Origin: an uncultured Shewanella sp. | Lineage (GTDB): Bacteria; Pseudomonadota; Gammaproteobacteria; Enterobacterales; Shewanellaceae | Length of the DNA: 64,000 nt | NCBI RefSeq assembly: GCF_947501665.1 | Contig: NZ_CANMWS010000015.1 | Coordinates: 1-64,000, forward strand | Reading direction: 5' to 3' | Part shown: positions 47,042 through 56,630 of the stretch, piece after piece | How positions within the stretch are numbered: the stretch's first letter is position 1 | How the letters are laid out: each line of letters begins with the position of its first letter | Made by a program: the position numbers and the translations under genes | Notes under the pieces: generated by a model | What the model was told of the DNA's origin: nothing | The model's database searches: none | The model's input: only the letters and a program-made list of their open reading frames with translations

Positions 47042-50000
47042 CTAGTTAACGAACAGTTGGAGTGTAAGAGGGTTGGATGAAGTATGCTTGAGTGTATTGG
47101 AGACTTGGATCCTGTCTGCTGTAATTTGTGCTTTGTTGACTAAGAAATCTTTGACTTTGTTTAATCGAGTATCCCAAAGAGTATGTATTTGGCTTGGTGA
47201 TACTGTTTGTATGTCAAGTAAGTGATTATAGAGTGCTTGATACTTAATCTGTTGCTGTGACTTAATGGTTGCTTCTGTCGTGTTTGGTTGTTCTAACGTT
47301 TCAAAAGATAAGTTTTCAAAGGGGAGGGTGATGGGCTTTTCAGTGGATTCTTTTTCATATATTTGCATGAGAGCATTAGAAAGTACTTGATTATCAACAT
47401 AGGAAGCCATATTACCGAGATCGATATTTTGTACATTGATATTGCTTAAAGTGGCTATTTTTGCGTGCAGTTGTTCTGTTGATAGTGCTTTTTTATCGCT
47501 AACTTGTGTATCAGTATGAGCTATTAATATTGTGAGTTTTGGGCGTTGGCGAAGTCCACGGCCTAATTGGGATAGTGTCTGTTGTTGTGCTTGGGTTATT
47601 TGGCTACTTGCAGCGTCAAAATAGAGCGAATTAAGTGGAATATCGGTTGTGAGTAATGAGGACAATAATGTAAAAGGGGCGCTAATCGTTTTTGTGATAA
47701 GTTTGATAAAACTGGTATTAAGTATATTGGCGATATTAAATTCGGGGGCATTCAAATCTCCAGAGACCGGTAGATTTAACGTGATAATGCCTTGTTTGTC
47801 TTCAAGTAAAGCAATGGCGAGGGGGAGGGGAAGTGATATTTGTGGCTCACTATCTGGGGTATTTTTGACATGTATTTGTTCAATAACTATTTGATTGTCT
47901 CCTATGAGTGTTTGATCTTTAATTTGATAATTTGATTGAATAGACATTAAACCTTGTGTCATATCATACCCTACGTAATGGCCTGAATAAGCAGAAATAG
48001 GGGGCAGGTGTAATTGTTCTAGTTTAAGATCAAATTGGGTATTTGCCTGAGCTGAAAATGGTGCGATTGAGCCTGTTATTGTCATGGGAGTATGGGTATT
48101 GATCTTTGCAGACAGGTTAAAAGGGGCCATGTGAAGCGGTGTTGAATGGATTTGGGTGATACTGCCATTGATATTGTCGAGGGTGCTAATAAATACTGGT
48201 GAAACAGACCGATCAATAAACTTATGGCTGCTGTCATGAATATTAACTTGATTAATGCTGATCTCAAGAGGCTTGTCACTTGATGGTATGGGATCTTGAG
48301 TGCTGGTTTGAGCTTGTTCGGTGGTTGTGGAAGGGATAGGGATTAAAGACTCAATGTTAAATTGTCCATTTTTATTCCGAATGAGGTTTATTTTGGCTTG
48401 CTTGAGATTGATTGTATCAATTAACAGATTGTTTGCTTGTTGATTGAATGTCATGTTGGGAATAGAAAGCGCTTGCCAAGACAATAATGCTTTTTTTTCT
48501 GACATAGTAAGCGTGAAATCATTTACGGCCAGTTTACCAGTGAAATCCATTTGCTGTTGTTTATTGGTGGTGACTTTACCTTGTGATTGAAGAGTACCTG
48601 TGAGCTCATTAAAATGCAGATATGGGGCTAAGTAAGGTTTGAATTGAGCAAGTGAAATTTTATAAAGATGAATATCAGAGGAGCTGGATAAATCTTGTAA
48701 ATCAATGGCACCTTTAGCATTGACCTGTCCTTGTTGATTGATAGAAAATGCAGCTGAGTACTGAATTGGTTGGCTAAAAGCGGCATCCATTTGGCCTGTT
48801 GTGATGTGAATATTAGCCAATTGCCATAATTGTGGGGACGAGAAAAGTGTTTCAGTGACATTAAGTTTAGCTTGTTTTATATCTGCTTTGTTAAGCTTGA
48901 CTTTCCAGTTGGGAGCCTTACTGGAAGAGTGGGTCATATTAGGTTGAGTTATTTGTTTGGAAGGGGTGATAAATTTGATGATATCGATTCCTTGCTTATC
49001 GATATTCGCATGTATATTAAGCGCTTGACTGGTAAATTGTTCAATATTAATACTTCGTTTACCCAGGTTAAGATTGATATTGTCAATTTTCATGAAAGGT
49101 GATGATAAAAAGCGGGTATTTTGATGAGATAAAGTGAGATCGGTAATGCTCATTTCAGCATTGTTAAGCGTCACATTGATAAAGGGGGATGAAGTCCTGG
49201 TTTGTTGCTTCTCTGAGGTAAAGAGATGATAGTGAGCGCTTCCTTCTAAGTGTCCCTGTTGTAATTGCACTGGGAACTCATCAGCAATCACTTCCCACAA
49301 TACGGGTAATGATAAATGCTTGAGTGTAATTTTTCCTTTCAAGTCAAATGGGTAGAGTTGTAATTGTCCTTGAGTGTCTATTTCCCCACCATTTTCTCCC
49401 ACTAAGCTGATCTGATAAGTGTTATGTTTTTCTGGATTGCCATTTTTAATTTTTATTTTTGAATTAAGTGAGTTCAATGAAAGGTTAATATGTTGATATT
49501 GCAGACGGCGCTGGTTGTTGAGATCAGTAAAGTGAGCTGAGGCATTGTTGATGTGAATATGATCCACAATAATCTGTGGAAGAGTATCTAGATCGCCATG
49601 ATTAGGACGGGTCTTTTGTGGGTCATCTTTATTAGCAAGGCGTTTAAGTATATCGGAGAAATTGAAGGTGATATTAGGTGAATTAGGTAAGCGAGTGATA
49701 TTCATATACGGCTCTGTAAGGTTCACATTTGAGAGCGTAATTGCTTGGTGGAAGATTGATGCCCAAAAATGAAAGGTGAAGTTGAGCCCCTTAAAGCCGA
49801 CGAAGTCTTGGTTATTTTTTTCCTGTAATGCAAACCCTTCAATTTTAACATGTAAATTAATGGGGTTAATGTTGATTTTAGTCAGTTGTACTGGCCGCTC
49901 TAACCAAGTTTCAATGTGTTCTGGAGCATAGGTTTTGACTAAGTGCGGAAGGATAAAACCGACTGACATTAATAGTAATAAATACAGTAAACCAAAAAAC

Positions 50001-50077
50001 AGGAGTAAGGCATAAAAGGTTTTATTTTTGAAGAGGCGTGTAAGTCTAGTTGTTTTATTGGGTATTTTTACTGGCAT
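47042..50077 (-). CDS. DUF748 / AsmA-like large envelope protein
   Basis: This 1011-residue protein has one N-terminal TM helix (about 21-43, YALLLFFGLLYLLLLMSVGFILP) and a long periplasmic beta-rich part with repeated AsmA/TamB-type strands (for example INPINLHVKIEGFAL, LSNVNLTEPYMNITRLPNSPNI, GDLNAPEFNIANIL). Around residue 860 (LTILIAHTDTQVSDKKALSTEQLHA) it resembles an OmpA-like end region. AsmA-like proteins form hydrophobic grooves bridging the membranes and move phospholipids; for DUF748 this is inference. It is a single gene. Confidence 0.85.
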   Translation of the reverse strand: MPVKIPNKTTRLTRLFKNKTFYALLLFFGLLYLLLLMSVGFILPHLVKTYAPEHIETWLERPVQLTKININPINLHVKIEGFALQEKNNQDFVGFKGLNFTFHFWASIFHQAITLSNVNLTEPYMNITRLPNSPNITFNFSDILKRLANKDDPQKTRPNHGDLDTLPQIIVDHIHINNASAHFTDLNNQRRLQYQHINLSLNSLNSKIKIKNGNPEKHNTYQISLVGENGGEIDTQGQLQLYPFDLKGKITLKHLSLPVLWEVIADEFPVQLQQGHLEGSAHYHLFTSEKQQTRTSSPFINVTLNNAEMSITDLTLSHQNTRFLSSPFMKIDNINLNLGKRSINIEQFTSQALNIHANIDKQGIDIIKFITPSKQITQPNMTHSSSKAPNWKVKLNKADIKQAKLNVTETLFSSPQLWQLANIHITTGQMDAAFSQPIQYSAAFSINQQGQVNAKGAIDLQDLSSSSDIHLYKISLAQFKPYLAPYLHFNELTGTLQSQGKVTTNKQQQMDFTGKLAVNDFTLTMSEKKALLSWQALSIPNMTFNQQANNLLIDTINLKQAKINLIRNKNGQFNIESLIPIPSTTTEQAQTSTQDPIPSSDKPLEISINQVNIHDSSHKFIDRSVSPVFISTLDNINGSITQIHSTPLHMAPFNLSAKINTHTPMTITGSIAPFSAQANTQFDLKLEQLHLPPISAYSGHYVGYDMTQGLMSIQSNYQIKDQTLIGDNQIVIEQIHVKNTPDSEPQISLPLPLAIALLEDKQGIITLNLPVSGDLNAPEFNIANILNTSFIKLITKTISAPFTLLSSLLTTDIPLNSLYFDAASSQITQAQQQTLSQLGRGLRQRPKLTILIAHTDTQVSDKKALSTEQLHAKIATLSNINVQNIDLGNMASYVDNQVLSNALMQIYEKESTEKPITLPFENLSFETLEQPNTTEATIKSQQQIKYQALYNHLLDIQTVSPSQIHTLWDTRLNKVKDFLVNKAQITADRIQVSNTLKHTSSNPLTLQLFVN

Positions 50078-50161
50078 TTTCTCTCCCTATGGCCAATGGT
50101 AAGTGGTTGCTCATTCGGCTTCCTCATTGGTAATATAGATAAATAATGTGTTTTTGACCTA

Positions 50162-50887
50162 ATGTTCTGGAGAGAAAGATTGAATAAAAGTTTAACGACT
50201 AACCTGATTGCGGCTGTATTAGTCATTATTGGTTATTTATTACCTGAGCCGATTATTTTATCCATTGGGCTGTTTGCGCTATCTGGGGCTGTGACAAACT
50301 GGTTAGCAATCCATATGTTATTTGAAAAAGTCCCAGGATTATATGGTTCTGGGGTCGTGCCTTCACGCTTTGAAGAATTTAAAGCCGGTATCTCCCATTT
50401 AATGATGAAGCAATTTTTCACCAGTGAAAATATTGAACGTTTTATTTCTGGTCAAAGTGAGCATACTGCACCCTTGAATTTAGCGCCTGTTATTGAGCAA
50501 GTTGACTTAAGCCCTGCTTTTGATGGATTAGTGACGACGGTTGAGAATTCTCAATTGGGTGGAATGCTGGCCATGTTTGGAGGAAGTGAAGCGATTATGC
50601 CTTTAAAAGAGCCGTTTATTGAAAAAATGAAATCGGCTTTAGCGGATATAGCGAAAAGTGATGATTTTCATCATGTGCTTCAAGCTCAGCTTTCTGATAG
50701 TCATATGTCCGCTGATCTACAAGTACAAATTGAAGATATTGTTAACCAGCGTTTGAATGAGTTAACGCCACAGCTTGTTAAGCAAATCATTCAGGATATG
50801 ATTAAAACTCACTTAGGCTGGTTAGTTGTTTGGGGCGGCGTATTTGGGGGGGCGATAGGGTTAATTGCGGCTGTTTTACCTGTGTAA
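50162..50887 (+). CDS. DUF445 family inner-membrane protein
   Basis: This 241-residue protein has two N-terminal TM helices (about 13-48) with GAVTNWLAIHMLFEKVPGLYGSGVVP. A soluble helical part follows, and a final TM helix is rich in Gly (LVVWGGVFGGAIGLIAAVLPV). That arrangement is DUF445. The function is not known. It is divergent from the DUF748 gene with an 84-base gap and ends 7 bases before the convergent LysR gene. Confidence 0.86.
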   Translation: MFWRERLNKSLTTNLIAAVLVIIGYLLPEPIILSIGLFALSGAVTNWLAIHMLFEKVPGLYGSGVVPSRFEEFKAGISHLMMKQFFTSENIERFISGQSEHTAPLNLAPVIEQVDLSPAFDGLVTTVENSQLGGMLAMFGGSEAIMPLKEPFIEKMKSALADIAKSDDFHHVLQAQLSDSHMSADLQVQIEDIVNQRLNELTPQLVKQIIQDMIKTHLGWLVVWGGVFGGAIGLIAAVLPV

Positions 50888-50894
50888 TAGGTTC

Positions 50895-51794
50895 TCAGTG
50901 ATGAGGTTTATTACGATAATCTGAAAATAGCGCTAAGAGCCAGTCAATAAAAACTTGAGTCTTTAATGCAAGCTGTTTTGTATTGGACGTTAAGATGTAA
51001 TAACGATAAGGACTCGTAAACGTCTCAGTAAAGGGCAGTACTAAGCTGCCCTCTTTTAATTCCTTTTCAATAAAAAAGCGCGGAATGAGCGCCATGCCGA
51101 TACCACTTGCTGCAGCTTGACTTAACATATAAAAGTGCTCCACCGCAAAGTTTTTATTTGCGGTGAGTTTGACTCCCACCGCTTCAGCCCATGTTTCCCA
51201 AAGTTCAGGACGCGTGGTATGTTTCAATAAGGTCATTTTATTAATATCATCGACGTGCTTGAGTTTTTTAGCCAGCGTTGGTGAGCAAACTAAGCATAAA
51301 TCTTCATCCATTAACTCAATGACTTTCATTGATTTTGGCGGAGTTGTCATACTTCGAATAGCGATATCGTATTTTTGTTTTGTCAAATCGACAGGAAAAT
51401 CACCAATGGATAAATCAACAAATAAGTGAGGATACTGAGATTTAAACTCTTCAATTCGAGGAATAAGCCAGCTAATGCTTAAACTAGGAAGGACATTAAT
51501 GGATAGCGTTTGTGTCAATAAAGGTTGGTTCTTTAAATCATATGTTGCATTGTTTAGTGACTGAAGTGCCGTTTGTACATGGGGGAGGTAGCGTTGTCCC
51601 TCATCGGTCAATATTAATTGTCTGTGTAGGCGAATAAAAAGGGGTAAGCCTAGGTAAGTTTCTAAGATTTTTATTTGTTTGCTCACTGCGCCATGAGTCA
51701 CAAACAGTTCTTTACCTGCGAGCGTAAAGCTTAAGTGTCGTGCGGCAGATTCAAATGCACGTAATGCATTTAATGGAGGTAAGTCTTTAAACAT
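50895..51794 (-). CDS. LysR-family regulator, GcvA-like
   Basis: This 299-residue LysR protein has an N-terminus of the GcvA/AmpR type: LPPLNALRAFESAARHLSFTLAGKELFVTHGAVSKQIKILE (helix-turn-helix about 20-40). A periplasmic-binding-protein-like effector domain follows from residue 90. GcvA controls glycine cleavage genes in enterobacteria, but many paralogues exist. It is divergent from the TSUP permease gene, which is the likeliest target. Effector unknown. Confidence 0.88.
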   Translation of the reverse strand: MFKDLPPLNALRAFESAARHLSFTLAGKELFVTHGAVSKQIKILETYLGLPLFIRLHRQLILTDEGQRYLPHVQTALQSLNNATYDLKNQPLLTQTLSINVLPSLSISWLIPRIEEFKSQYPHLFVDLSIGDFPVDLTKQKYDIAIRSMTTPPKSMKVIELMDEDLCLVCSPTLAKKLKHVDDINKMTLLKHTTRPELWETWAEAVGVKLTANKNFAVEHFYMLSQAAASGIGMALIPRFFIEKELKEGSLVLPFTETFTSPYRYYILTSNTKQLALKTQVFIDWLLALFSDYRNKPHH

Positions 51795-51947
51795 AAGAGT
51801 GAACCTGTTAATACCCTATTTGTCAGAAGAATGAATGCGATTTTGCAAGAGAAAAACTCACACTAATACTAGAATAACTCCTTTGAACTTTTGTTGCAAA
51901 AAGCGTTTAATGTGCCTCTCTCAATAATGAACAGAATACGATTTATT

Positions 51948-52721
51948 ATGGAATTTGAACTGAGTATAAACCTAGTTATTATCCTTTTTTTTGTGGCGAT
52001 CTTTGCCGGTTTTATTGATTCAATTGCGGGTGGAGGGGGATTACTGACAATCCCTGTATTAATGTGGGTAGGATTATCTCCTACAGCGGCATTAGCGACC
52101 AATAAATTACAAGCCTGTGGGGGGAGCTTTTTTGCCAGTTTTTATTTTATTCGTAAGGGAGTCATTAAAATAGGGGAAATTAAATGGGCAATATTATGTG
52201 CTTTTATTGGTGCTTCTTTTGGAACCATCGCTGTTCAGCTGATTGATGCCAGTATATTGGAAGTTTTGTTACCTTTTTTAATTCTAGGTTTAGGTGGGTA
52301 CTTTTTATTTTCAAAGAAGATGAGCGATCAAGATAGACATCAAGTGTTTGGTGTGGGGGTATTTGCATTAACTGCTGCACTGGGTATTGGTTTTTATGAT
52401 GGCTTTTTTGGCCCAGGTACAGGCAGTTTTTTTGCGTTAGCGTTTGTTTCCTTATTAGGTTTTGGTTTAGCGAAAGCGACGGCCCACGCAAAGATATTGA
52501 ATTTAGCGACGAATATTGCGTCTTTGATTTTTTTCGCATTAGGGGGGAAAGTATTGTGGTTATTAGGTGGAATAATGTTGCTTGGTCAAGCTGTTGGGGC
52601 TTCATTGGGAGCAAGCTTGGTGCTTAGCCAAGGGACGAAATTGGTGAAACCTCTAGTGGTAAGTATGTCTTTGCTTATGAGTATTAAAATATTAATGACA
52701 CAATATGCGGTATTTGGATAA
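51948..52721 (+). CDS. TSUP family permease 2
   Basis: This 257-residue inner-membrane protein is a paralogue of the permease at 25731-26504, with the same two repeats: GFIDSIAGGGGLLTIPVLMWVG and GFYDGFFGPGTGSFF. About eight TM helices. The start is uncertain: ATG 51948 is nearest to TM1, ATG 51927 adds seven residues, and neither has a good ribosome site. Divergent pairing with a LysR gene suggests regulated export or uptake of a sulfur or organic anion. Confidence 0.88.
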   Translation: MEFELSINLVIILFFVAIFAGFIDSIAGGGGLLTIPVLMWVGLSPTAALATNKLQACGGSFFASFYFIRKGVIKIGEIKWAILCAFIGASFGTIAVQLIDASILEVLLPFLILGLGGYFLFSKKMSDQDRHQVFGVGVFALTAALGIGFYDGFFGPGTGSFFALAFVSLLGFGLAKATAHAKILNLATNIASLIFFALGGKVLWLLGGIMLLGQAVGASLGASLVLSQGTKLVKPLVVSMSLLMSIKILMTQYAVFG

Positions 52722-52735
52722 CCTTCACATGATTG

Positions 52736-52766
52736 TTTGAAAGGAGCTGTACGGGCTTCTTTCAAA
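52736..52766 (+). terminator. Hairpin after TSUP permease 2
   Basis: TTTGAAAGGAGC (52736-52747) pairs with GCTTCTTTCAAA (52755-52766), 12 bp with one G-T wobble and a 7-nt loop, 15 bases past the stop. There is no T-run after it, so termination is uncertain. Confidence 0.6.
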
Positions 52767-53270
52767 TTGACTAAATCGATCCTTTCACATTTCTTACAAT
52801 TTGTTTCCTGTCGGTTTTTTGTTAATCAATGATGATGTTTTAGTGTAATCTAGGTGATGAATTATTGTCTATGCTTTTTGGGTATGGATTGGTTTATTCA
52901 TAATTTAAATAAGTTGGCAAGCAAAGGTTCAGCTGAAAACACGTACCTTAACTTTTATTTTATTCTGTTTTCCCAATTGAGTGTAATCATTATATTGCTG
53001 AATGGTGGGGTGTGGTATCTTAATTGTTTTAATTTGGTTTTTAGTGTTAAAAAATGTGGGGTGAGTTGGCTAACCGTTATGACTTAGTGGCTGAATGTTG
53101 AAGAAACCAATTAAGGTACAATTAATGAAGTTTAATAGTTTAAGAAGGTTTTTTTCTGCTATAAACTAGCACTCATTTTGTTTTACTTATGAATTGTTTT
53201 TTCGTATTTATTTTTTGAGTTAGCGTCAATTCATATTATTCATTTTAATTTAGAGAGATGGGGCAAGGTT
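52767..53270. other. Intergenic region before the M23 peptidase gene
   Basis: About 500 bases of AT-rich DNA. A 77-codon plus-strand frame (52854-53087) reads like random hydrophobic sequence and I do not accept it. I see no repeat or strong palindrome. Confidence 0.5.
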
Positions 53271-54554
53271 TTGCAGTCGAATAAGAATTCATTTTTTAAA
53301 ATGCCTCGATGGGAAGTAAGCAAGTTTCCTGTACAACATAAAACTATCGTTTTAGGTTTAGGATTACTGATTGGTGGCGTGCTGTTGTGGCCGCATAGTT
53401 ATTCGCCTAACGATAAGCGTGTCGCTGTGGCTTTGGATAAAGAAAGCTGGCTATCACAATTAGAATATACTCCAACGGTCGTGGATGATGTGATAAAAGC
53501 GCCTGACTTTGAAAAAGAGGTGGTGAAAGGAGATACGCTCAGTGGTTTATTTGAAGAAGCTAAAATTGATCAGAAAACCCTTTATCAAGTGCTTGAAGCT
53601 GATTTAAATGTATTAGCACTTGATACACTGATGCCTGGGAATACGATTCAATTCTGGCTTAACGATAAGGGACAATTACAAAAGTTAGAGGTGTATTTTA
53701 GTCCAGCGAGGCAAGTGATTTTTACGCGTTTTGATGACGTATCTTTTAATGTGAAAGAAGTTAATATTGATGGCATTTGGCAAAACCGTACTGTCAAAGG
53801 TGATATTCAAGGTTCTTTTTACTTGTCTGCATCCAAAATGGGACTAAATGCGTCAGAAATTCAACGTATAGAAGCCTTGTTAAAAGATAAAATTAACTTT
53901 GCAAGGGATCTTCGTGCTGGAGACAAATTTTCGGTTTTGCTAAGCGATCAGTTTATTGAAGGGCAAGCAACAGGCAGCAGTCATATCTTGGCTATCGATA
54001 TTCACCGAGGCAGTCGAGATATTAATGCTTTTCGGTACACAGATGGTAATTTTTATGATGATAAAGGCCGAAGTTTACAACGAGCTTTTCAGCGGATCCC
54101 ACTCAAGCATAATTACCGCATTAGCTCTCGTTTTAACCCTAGAAGACTTCATCCAGTTACAGGAAGGATCGCGCCTCATAATGGAACTGATTTTGCCACG
54201 CCCATAGGGACAAAAGTGATAGCTCCAGGTGATGGAGTGGTGACCATGGTGACAAATCATCCCTATGCAGGGAAATATATTGTGGTTGATTATGGTAGTA
54301 AATACCGCACGCGTTTCCTACATTTATCAAAGGCGCTTGTCCATAAAGGGCAAAAGGTGACACGAGGACAAGTGATTGCATTAACGGGCAATACGGGAAG
54401 GATCACCGGACCTCATCTGCATTATGAATTTTTAATTAATGGTCGAGCAGTCGATGCGATGAAAGCAAAGATCCCCATGTCAAAAGAACTGTCTTCTAAA
54501 GATAAAAAAGCCTTTGTTTTGATAGTGGATAAATGTAAAAAAATGATGGGATAA
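53271..54554 (+). CDS. M23 family metallopeptidase, MepM/YebA-like murein endopeptidase
   Basis: This predicted zinc DD-endopeptidase cuts peptidoglycan cross-links in the periplasm. A membrane anchor lies at about 25-41, an OapA/LysM-like segment at about 78-125 (VVKGDTLSGLFEEAKI), and a connecting domain precedes the LytM/M23 domain from about 280. The zinc and catalytic residues are seen: His303 and Asp307 in HNGTDFATP, and His382 and His384 in GPHLHYE. The start is TTG 53271 behind GGGG; ATG 53301 is the alternative. 427 residues, close to E. coli MepM. Confidence 0.9.
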   Translation: MQSNKNSFFKMPRWEVSKFPVQHKTIVLGLGLLIGGVLLWPHSYSPNDKRVAVALDKESWLSQLEYTPTVVDDVIKAPDFEKEVVKGDTLSGLFEEAKIDQKTLYQVLEADLNVLALDTLMPGNTIQFWLNDKGQLQKLEVYFSPARQVIFTRFDDVSFNVKEVNIDGIWQNRTVKGDIQGSFYLSASKMGLNASEIQRIEALLKDKINFARDLRAGDKFSVLLSDQFIEGQATGSSHILAIDIHRGSRDINAFRYTDGNFYDDKGRSLQRAFQRIPLKHNYRISSRFNPRRLHPVTGRIAPHNGTDFATPIGTKVIAPGDGVVTMVTNHPYAGKYIVVDYGSKYRTRFLHLSKALVHKGQKVTRGQVIALTGNTGRITGPHLHYEFLINGRAVDAMKAKIPMSKELSSKDKKAFVLIVDKCKKMMG

Positions 54555-54571
54555 TGGACTGACGATTAAGT

Positions 54572-55132
54572 TTAACTGGCTTGTTGTTGTTTATTCTCGC
54601 AGCGACAAGCGCCTAATTTTTTTAACGCTGGGCAGTTTTTACAGCGCCGACTTTTCATGCTTGAGTGGTGAGGTGAAATCAATTGGCCCATTAACGTATC
54701 GTTGGAAGAGCGATTGGTGAGGGCAGTCTTCAATATTGACTGTTTTGATTGAACTGTGGATGTCATATTAAGCATGTTACAGGCTTGATGAGTTATTTTT
54801 GAGGATGTCATTGCTTGCTTGTTCTGGCTTAGTACATCAATCGCTGTTTGTTGTCTTAACTCTGCTTGTTGCCAAGCGTATCGAGTCACACTTAATACCG
54901 TTTTGAAATATGGTAAGGGGGCGGTGCTTGGCACTTGTTGCAATGTCAATTTAAGTTTAGTTAACTTTTTTTGATATTTGGTTATTTTATATAGATATTT
55001 ACATCGCTTTTTTTGTCGCTCATCATTGATATGTGTATCACATCCCAATAAATCATAATGATTGAATTTGTTTATGGCTTTTTGTAATTTACGGGTATAT
55101 TTTTGTTGTTTTTCGAGGTGTTCATTACTCAT
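54572..55132 (-). CDS. Small basic protein with C-terminal Cys cluster, unknown function
   Basis: I do not recognise this 186-residue protein. It is Lys/Gln-rich and mostly helical in the first 110 residues (HLEKQQKYTRKLQKAINKFNHYDLLG). The last 25 carry four closely spaced Cys (RRCKNCPALKKLGACRC), which look like a metal or iron-sulfur site. A primosomal or DNA-binding role is possible given the basic composition, but this is a guess. A Fur-like box lies 43 bases upstream of its ATG, shared with the cupin gene. Confidence 0.7.
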   Translation of the reverse strand: MSNEHLEKQQKYTRKLQKAINKFNHYDLLGCDTHINDERQKKRCKYLYKITKYQKKLTKLKLTLQQVPSTAPLPYFKTVLSVTRYAWQQAELRQQTAIDVLSQNKQAMTSSKITHQACNMLNMTSTVQSKQSILKTALTNRSSNDTLMGQLISPHHSSMKSRRCKNCPALKKLGACRCENKQQQAS

Positions 55133-55174
55133 GATGTGCTGACTTTATACCGTAAAAGATAAATGCCCTTAATT

Positions 55175-55193
55175 CTAAATGAAAATCATTATC
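55175..55193. promoter_or_regulatory. Fur-box-like operator
   Basis: CTAAATGAAAATCATTATC matches 15 of 19 positions of the Fur consensus GATAATGATAATCATTATC, with the right half perfect. It sits between the divergent Cys-cluster gene (-) and the cupin gene (+), 33 bases before the cupin ATG, where it could repress both. Confidence 0.65.
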
Positions 55194-55225
55194 AGTCAAG
55201 TTTGGCTGTTAAAAGGTAACAATTT

Positions 55226-55546
55226 ATGAAAAAAATGAATGTATTTAATCTTCCTCCATCACTCGATCTCACTGAAGAAGTCTTTCAACCTTTAGTTAAA
55301 AATGACCATATATTGATAGAACGTATTATTTCAAAGGCACATGTGACACCAGAAGGTCAATGGTACGATCAATCTAAAAGTGAGTGGGTAATGGTGTTAA
55401 AAGGCGCAGCGGAAATCACCTTTTTTAATGAGGAAAAAGTCAGCTTGACAGTCGGCGAGGCGATAGAACTTCCCGCGCATTGCAAGCATAGAGTGAGTTG
55501 GACAGCGCCAAATGAAGAAACATTATGGTTGGCTATCCATTATTGA
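55226..55546 (+). CDS. Cupin domain protein
   Basis: This 106-residue single-domain cupin has the usual two motifs: motif 1 around EWVMVLKGAAEITFFNEEKVSLTVG and motif 2 around AIELPAHCKHRVSWTAPNEETLWLAI. The metal-binding His are few (HCKH in motif 2). Many short cupins are isomerases, dioxygenases or sensors; no precise role can be given. Its last 7 bases overlap the end of the convergent YgjP-type gene. Likely iron-regulated if the upstream Fur-like box is real. Confidence 0.86.
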   Translation: MKKMNVFNLPPSLDLTEEVFQPLVKNDHILIERIISKAHVTPEGQWYDQSKSEWVMVLKGAAEITFFNEEKVSLTVGEAIELPAHCKHRVSWTAPNEETLWLAIHY

Positions 55547-56046
55547 TAGGGGTTTTGGTGATTGTCGATTAGCGTAAGATACAGCCTTAGATCAAATTCT
55601 AATTGATGATAATCTGGCTCCATAAAGGTGCAAAGTTTGTAGAAGGCTTTATTGTGATCTTTTTCTTTTAAGTGGGCGAGTTCGTGTACCACAAGCATAC
55701 GTAGGAAAGCTTCAGGTACTTTTTTTAATTTGGCGCTGATCCTAATTTCATTTTTGGCTTTGATCTTATTACCTTGCTGGCGGGCAACATAAGAATGAAG
55801 TCCCAGTGCCTGATGACTCAGTGTGAGCTTATCATCATAAATGACCTTGGTGACAGGTTGTGCTTTTTTTAAAAACGTATTTTTAATATCTTGTGTATAG
55901 CGATATAAGGCTTTATCGTTTCGAATATCATGCAAATATGGGTAGCGTATTGTGATATGTTGAGCGAGTTTGCCTTGTTCCAGTAGTTGAGAGACTTGTT
56001 GTTGGATGTGAGCTGGATAACCACTGAGGTATGTGAGTGCTGTCAT
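55540..56046 (-). CDS. YgjP-like zinc metallopeptidase domain protein
   Basis: This 168-residue protein has the zincin motif HELAHLKEKDH: His121, Glu122, His125 and the third ligand His131. The flank VPEAFLRMLVVHELAHL with KTKYGS-like residues replaced by EIRISAKLKK is the YgjP/DUF45 (M48-related) pattern. Substrate unknown; cytoplasmic, with no signal peptide. It is convergent with the cupin gene and starts just past the terminator of the DUF3010 gene. Confidence 0.85.
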   Translation of the reverse strand: MTALTYLSGYPAHIQQQVSQLLEQGKLAQHITIRYPYLHDIRNDKALYRYTQDIKNTFLKKAQPVTKVIYDDKLTLSHQALGLHSYVARQQGNKIKAKNEIRISAKLKKVPEAFLRMLVVHELAHLKEKDHNKAFYKLCTFMEPDYHQLEFDLRLYLTLIDNHQNPYQ

Positions 56047-56055
56047 GAGAAAAAT

Positions 56056-56076
56056 AAGGGCGTAAAATACGCCCTT
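56056..56076 (-). terminator. Rho-independent terminator of the DUF3010 gene
   Basis: AAGGGCGT (56056-56063) pairs with ACGCCCTT (56069-56076) around a 5-nt loop; on the minus strand ATTTTT follows. It lies only 10 bases upstream of the YgjP-type start, so that gene is either read through or has a promoter in the hairpin. Confidence 0.85.
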
Positions 56077-56081
56077 TAATG

Positions 56082-56519
56082 TTAATCCTGTTGGTAAATA
56101 TTGAGGGTGTGAAAAGCATACGCCGCTTCAAAGGCATTTTTTTGAAAACGTTTCATGCTTAGGCCATCAAAGTCGACCATAAGGGGGTTACGTTTTAGTT
56201 GTTCTTTTACTGTGACGGGATTGATAAATGAGACGGGAGTATCAATCAATTGAATCGCAGCTTCAAGTTTAAAACTGGTCGCACTTCCTGCTAATTTCCC
56301 TTTTTGCTCTCGAGAAATAATGACTATTTCATCAACATGATAGTCTTGCATGAGTTTGTTAAAAGCAAAATGAAAATCGCGAATGGACTCCGTTTTATCT
56401 GAATGTGAAACGGCAAAAGATTGTTGGCGACAATCAGGGACATTATAAGTGTCACCTTCATAACTAAGTAAACTGATGATGGCTTCACCACCTTTTAATT
56501 CAACTCCACAAACTCTCAT
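56082..56519 (-). CDS. DUF3010 family protein
   Basis: This 145-residue protein begins MRVCGVELKGGEAIISLL and has an RNase H-like look: a first strand with an acidic residue, DEIVIISREQKGKLAGSATSFKLEAAIQLI in the middle, and a C-terminal helix (MKRFQKNAFEAAYAFHTL). It matches the DUF3010 family of gammaproteobacteria. No function is established. Single gene with its own terminator. Confidence 0.82.
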   Translation of the reverse strand: MRVCGVELKGGEAIISLLSYEGDTYNVPDCRQQSFAVSHSDKTESIRDFHFAFNKLMQDYHVDEIVIISREQKGKLAGSATSFKLEAAIQLIDTPVSFINPVTVKEQLKRNPLMVDFDGLSMKRFQKNAFEAAYAFHTLNIYQQD

Positions 56520-56630
56520 AATATACCTATAAAACTGTCAGGATTGGCGTAATGGTATCTTTGATGACAAATCATTTTTGTCCTCAAAGATAGGTTTTTT
56601 TATCTATTTGGCTTACGAAGATAATAGCGC

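Noticed and set aside
52854-53087. 77-codon plus-strand frame before the M23 peptidase gene
   Set aside because: Start context is poor, composition is random hydrophobic, and no family pattern is visible.
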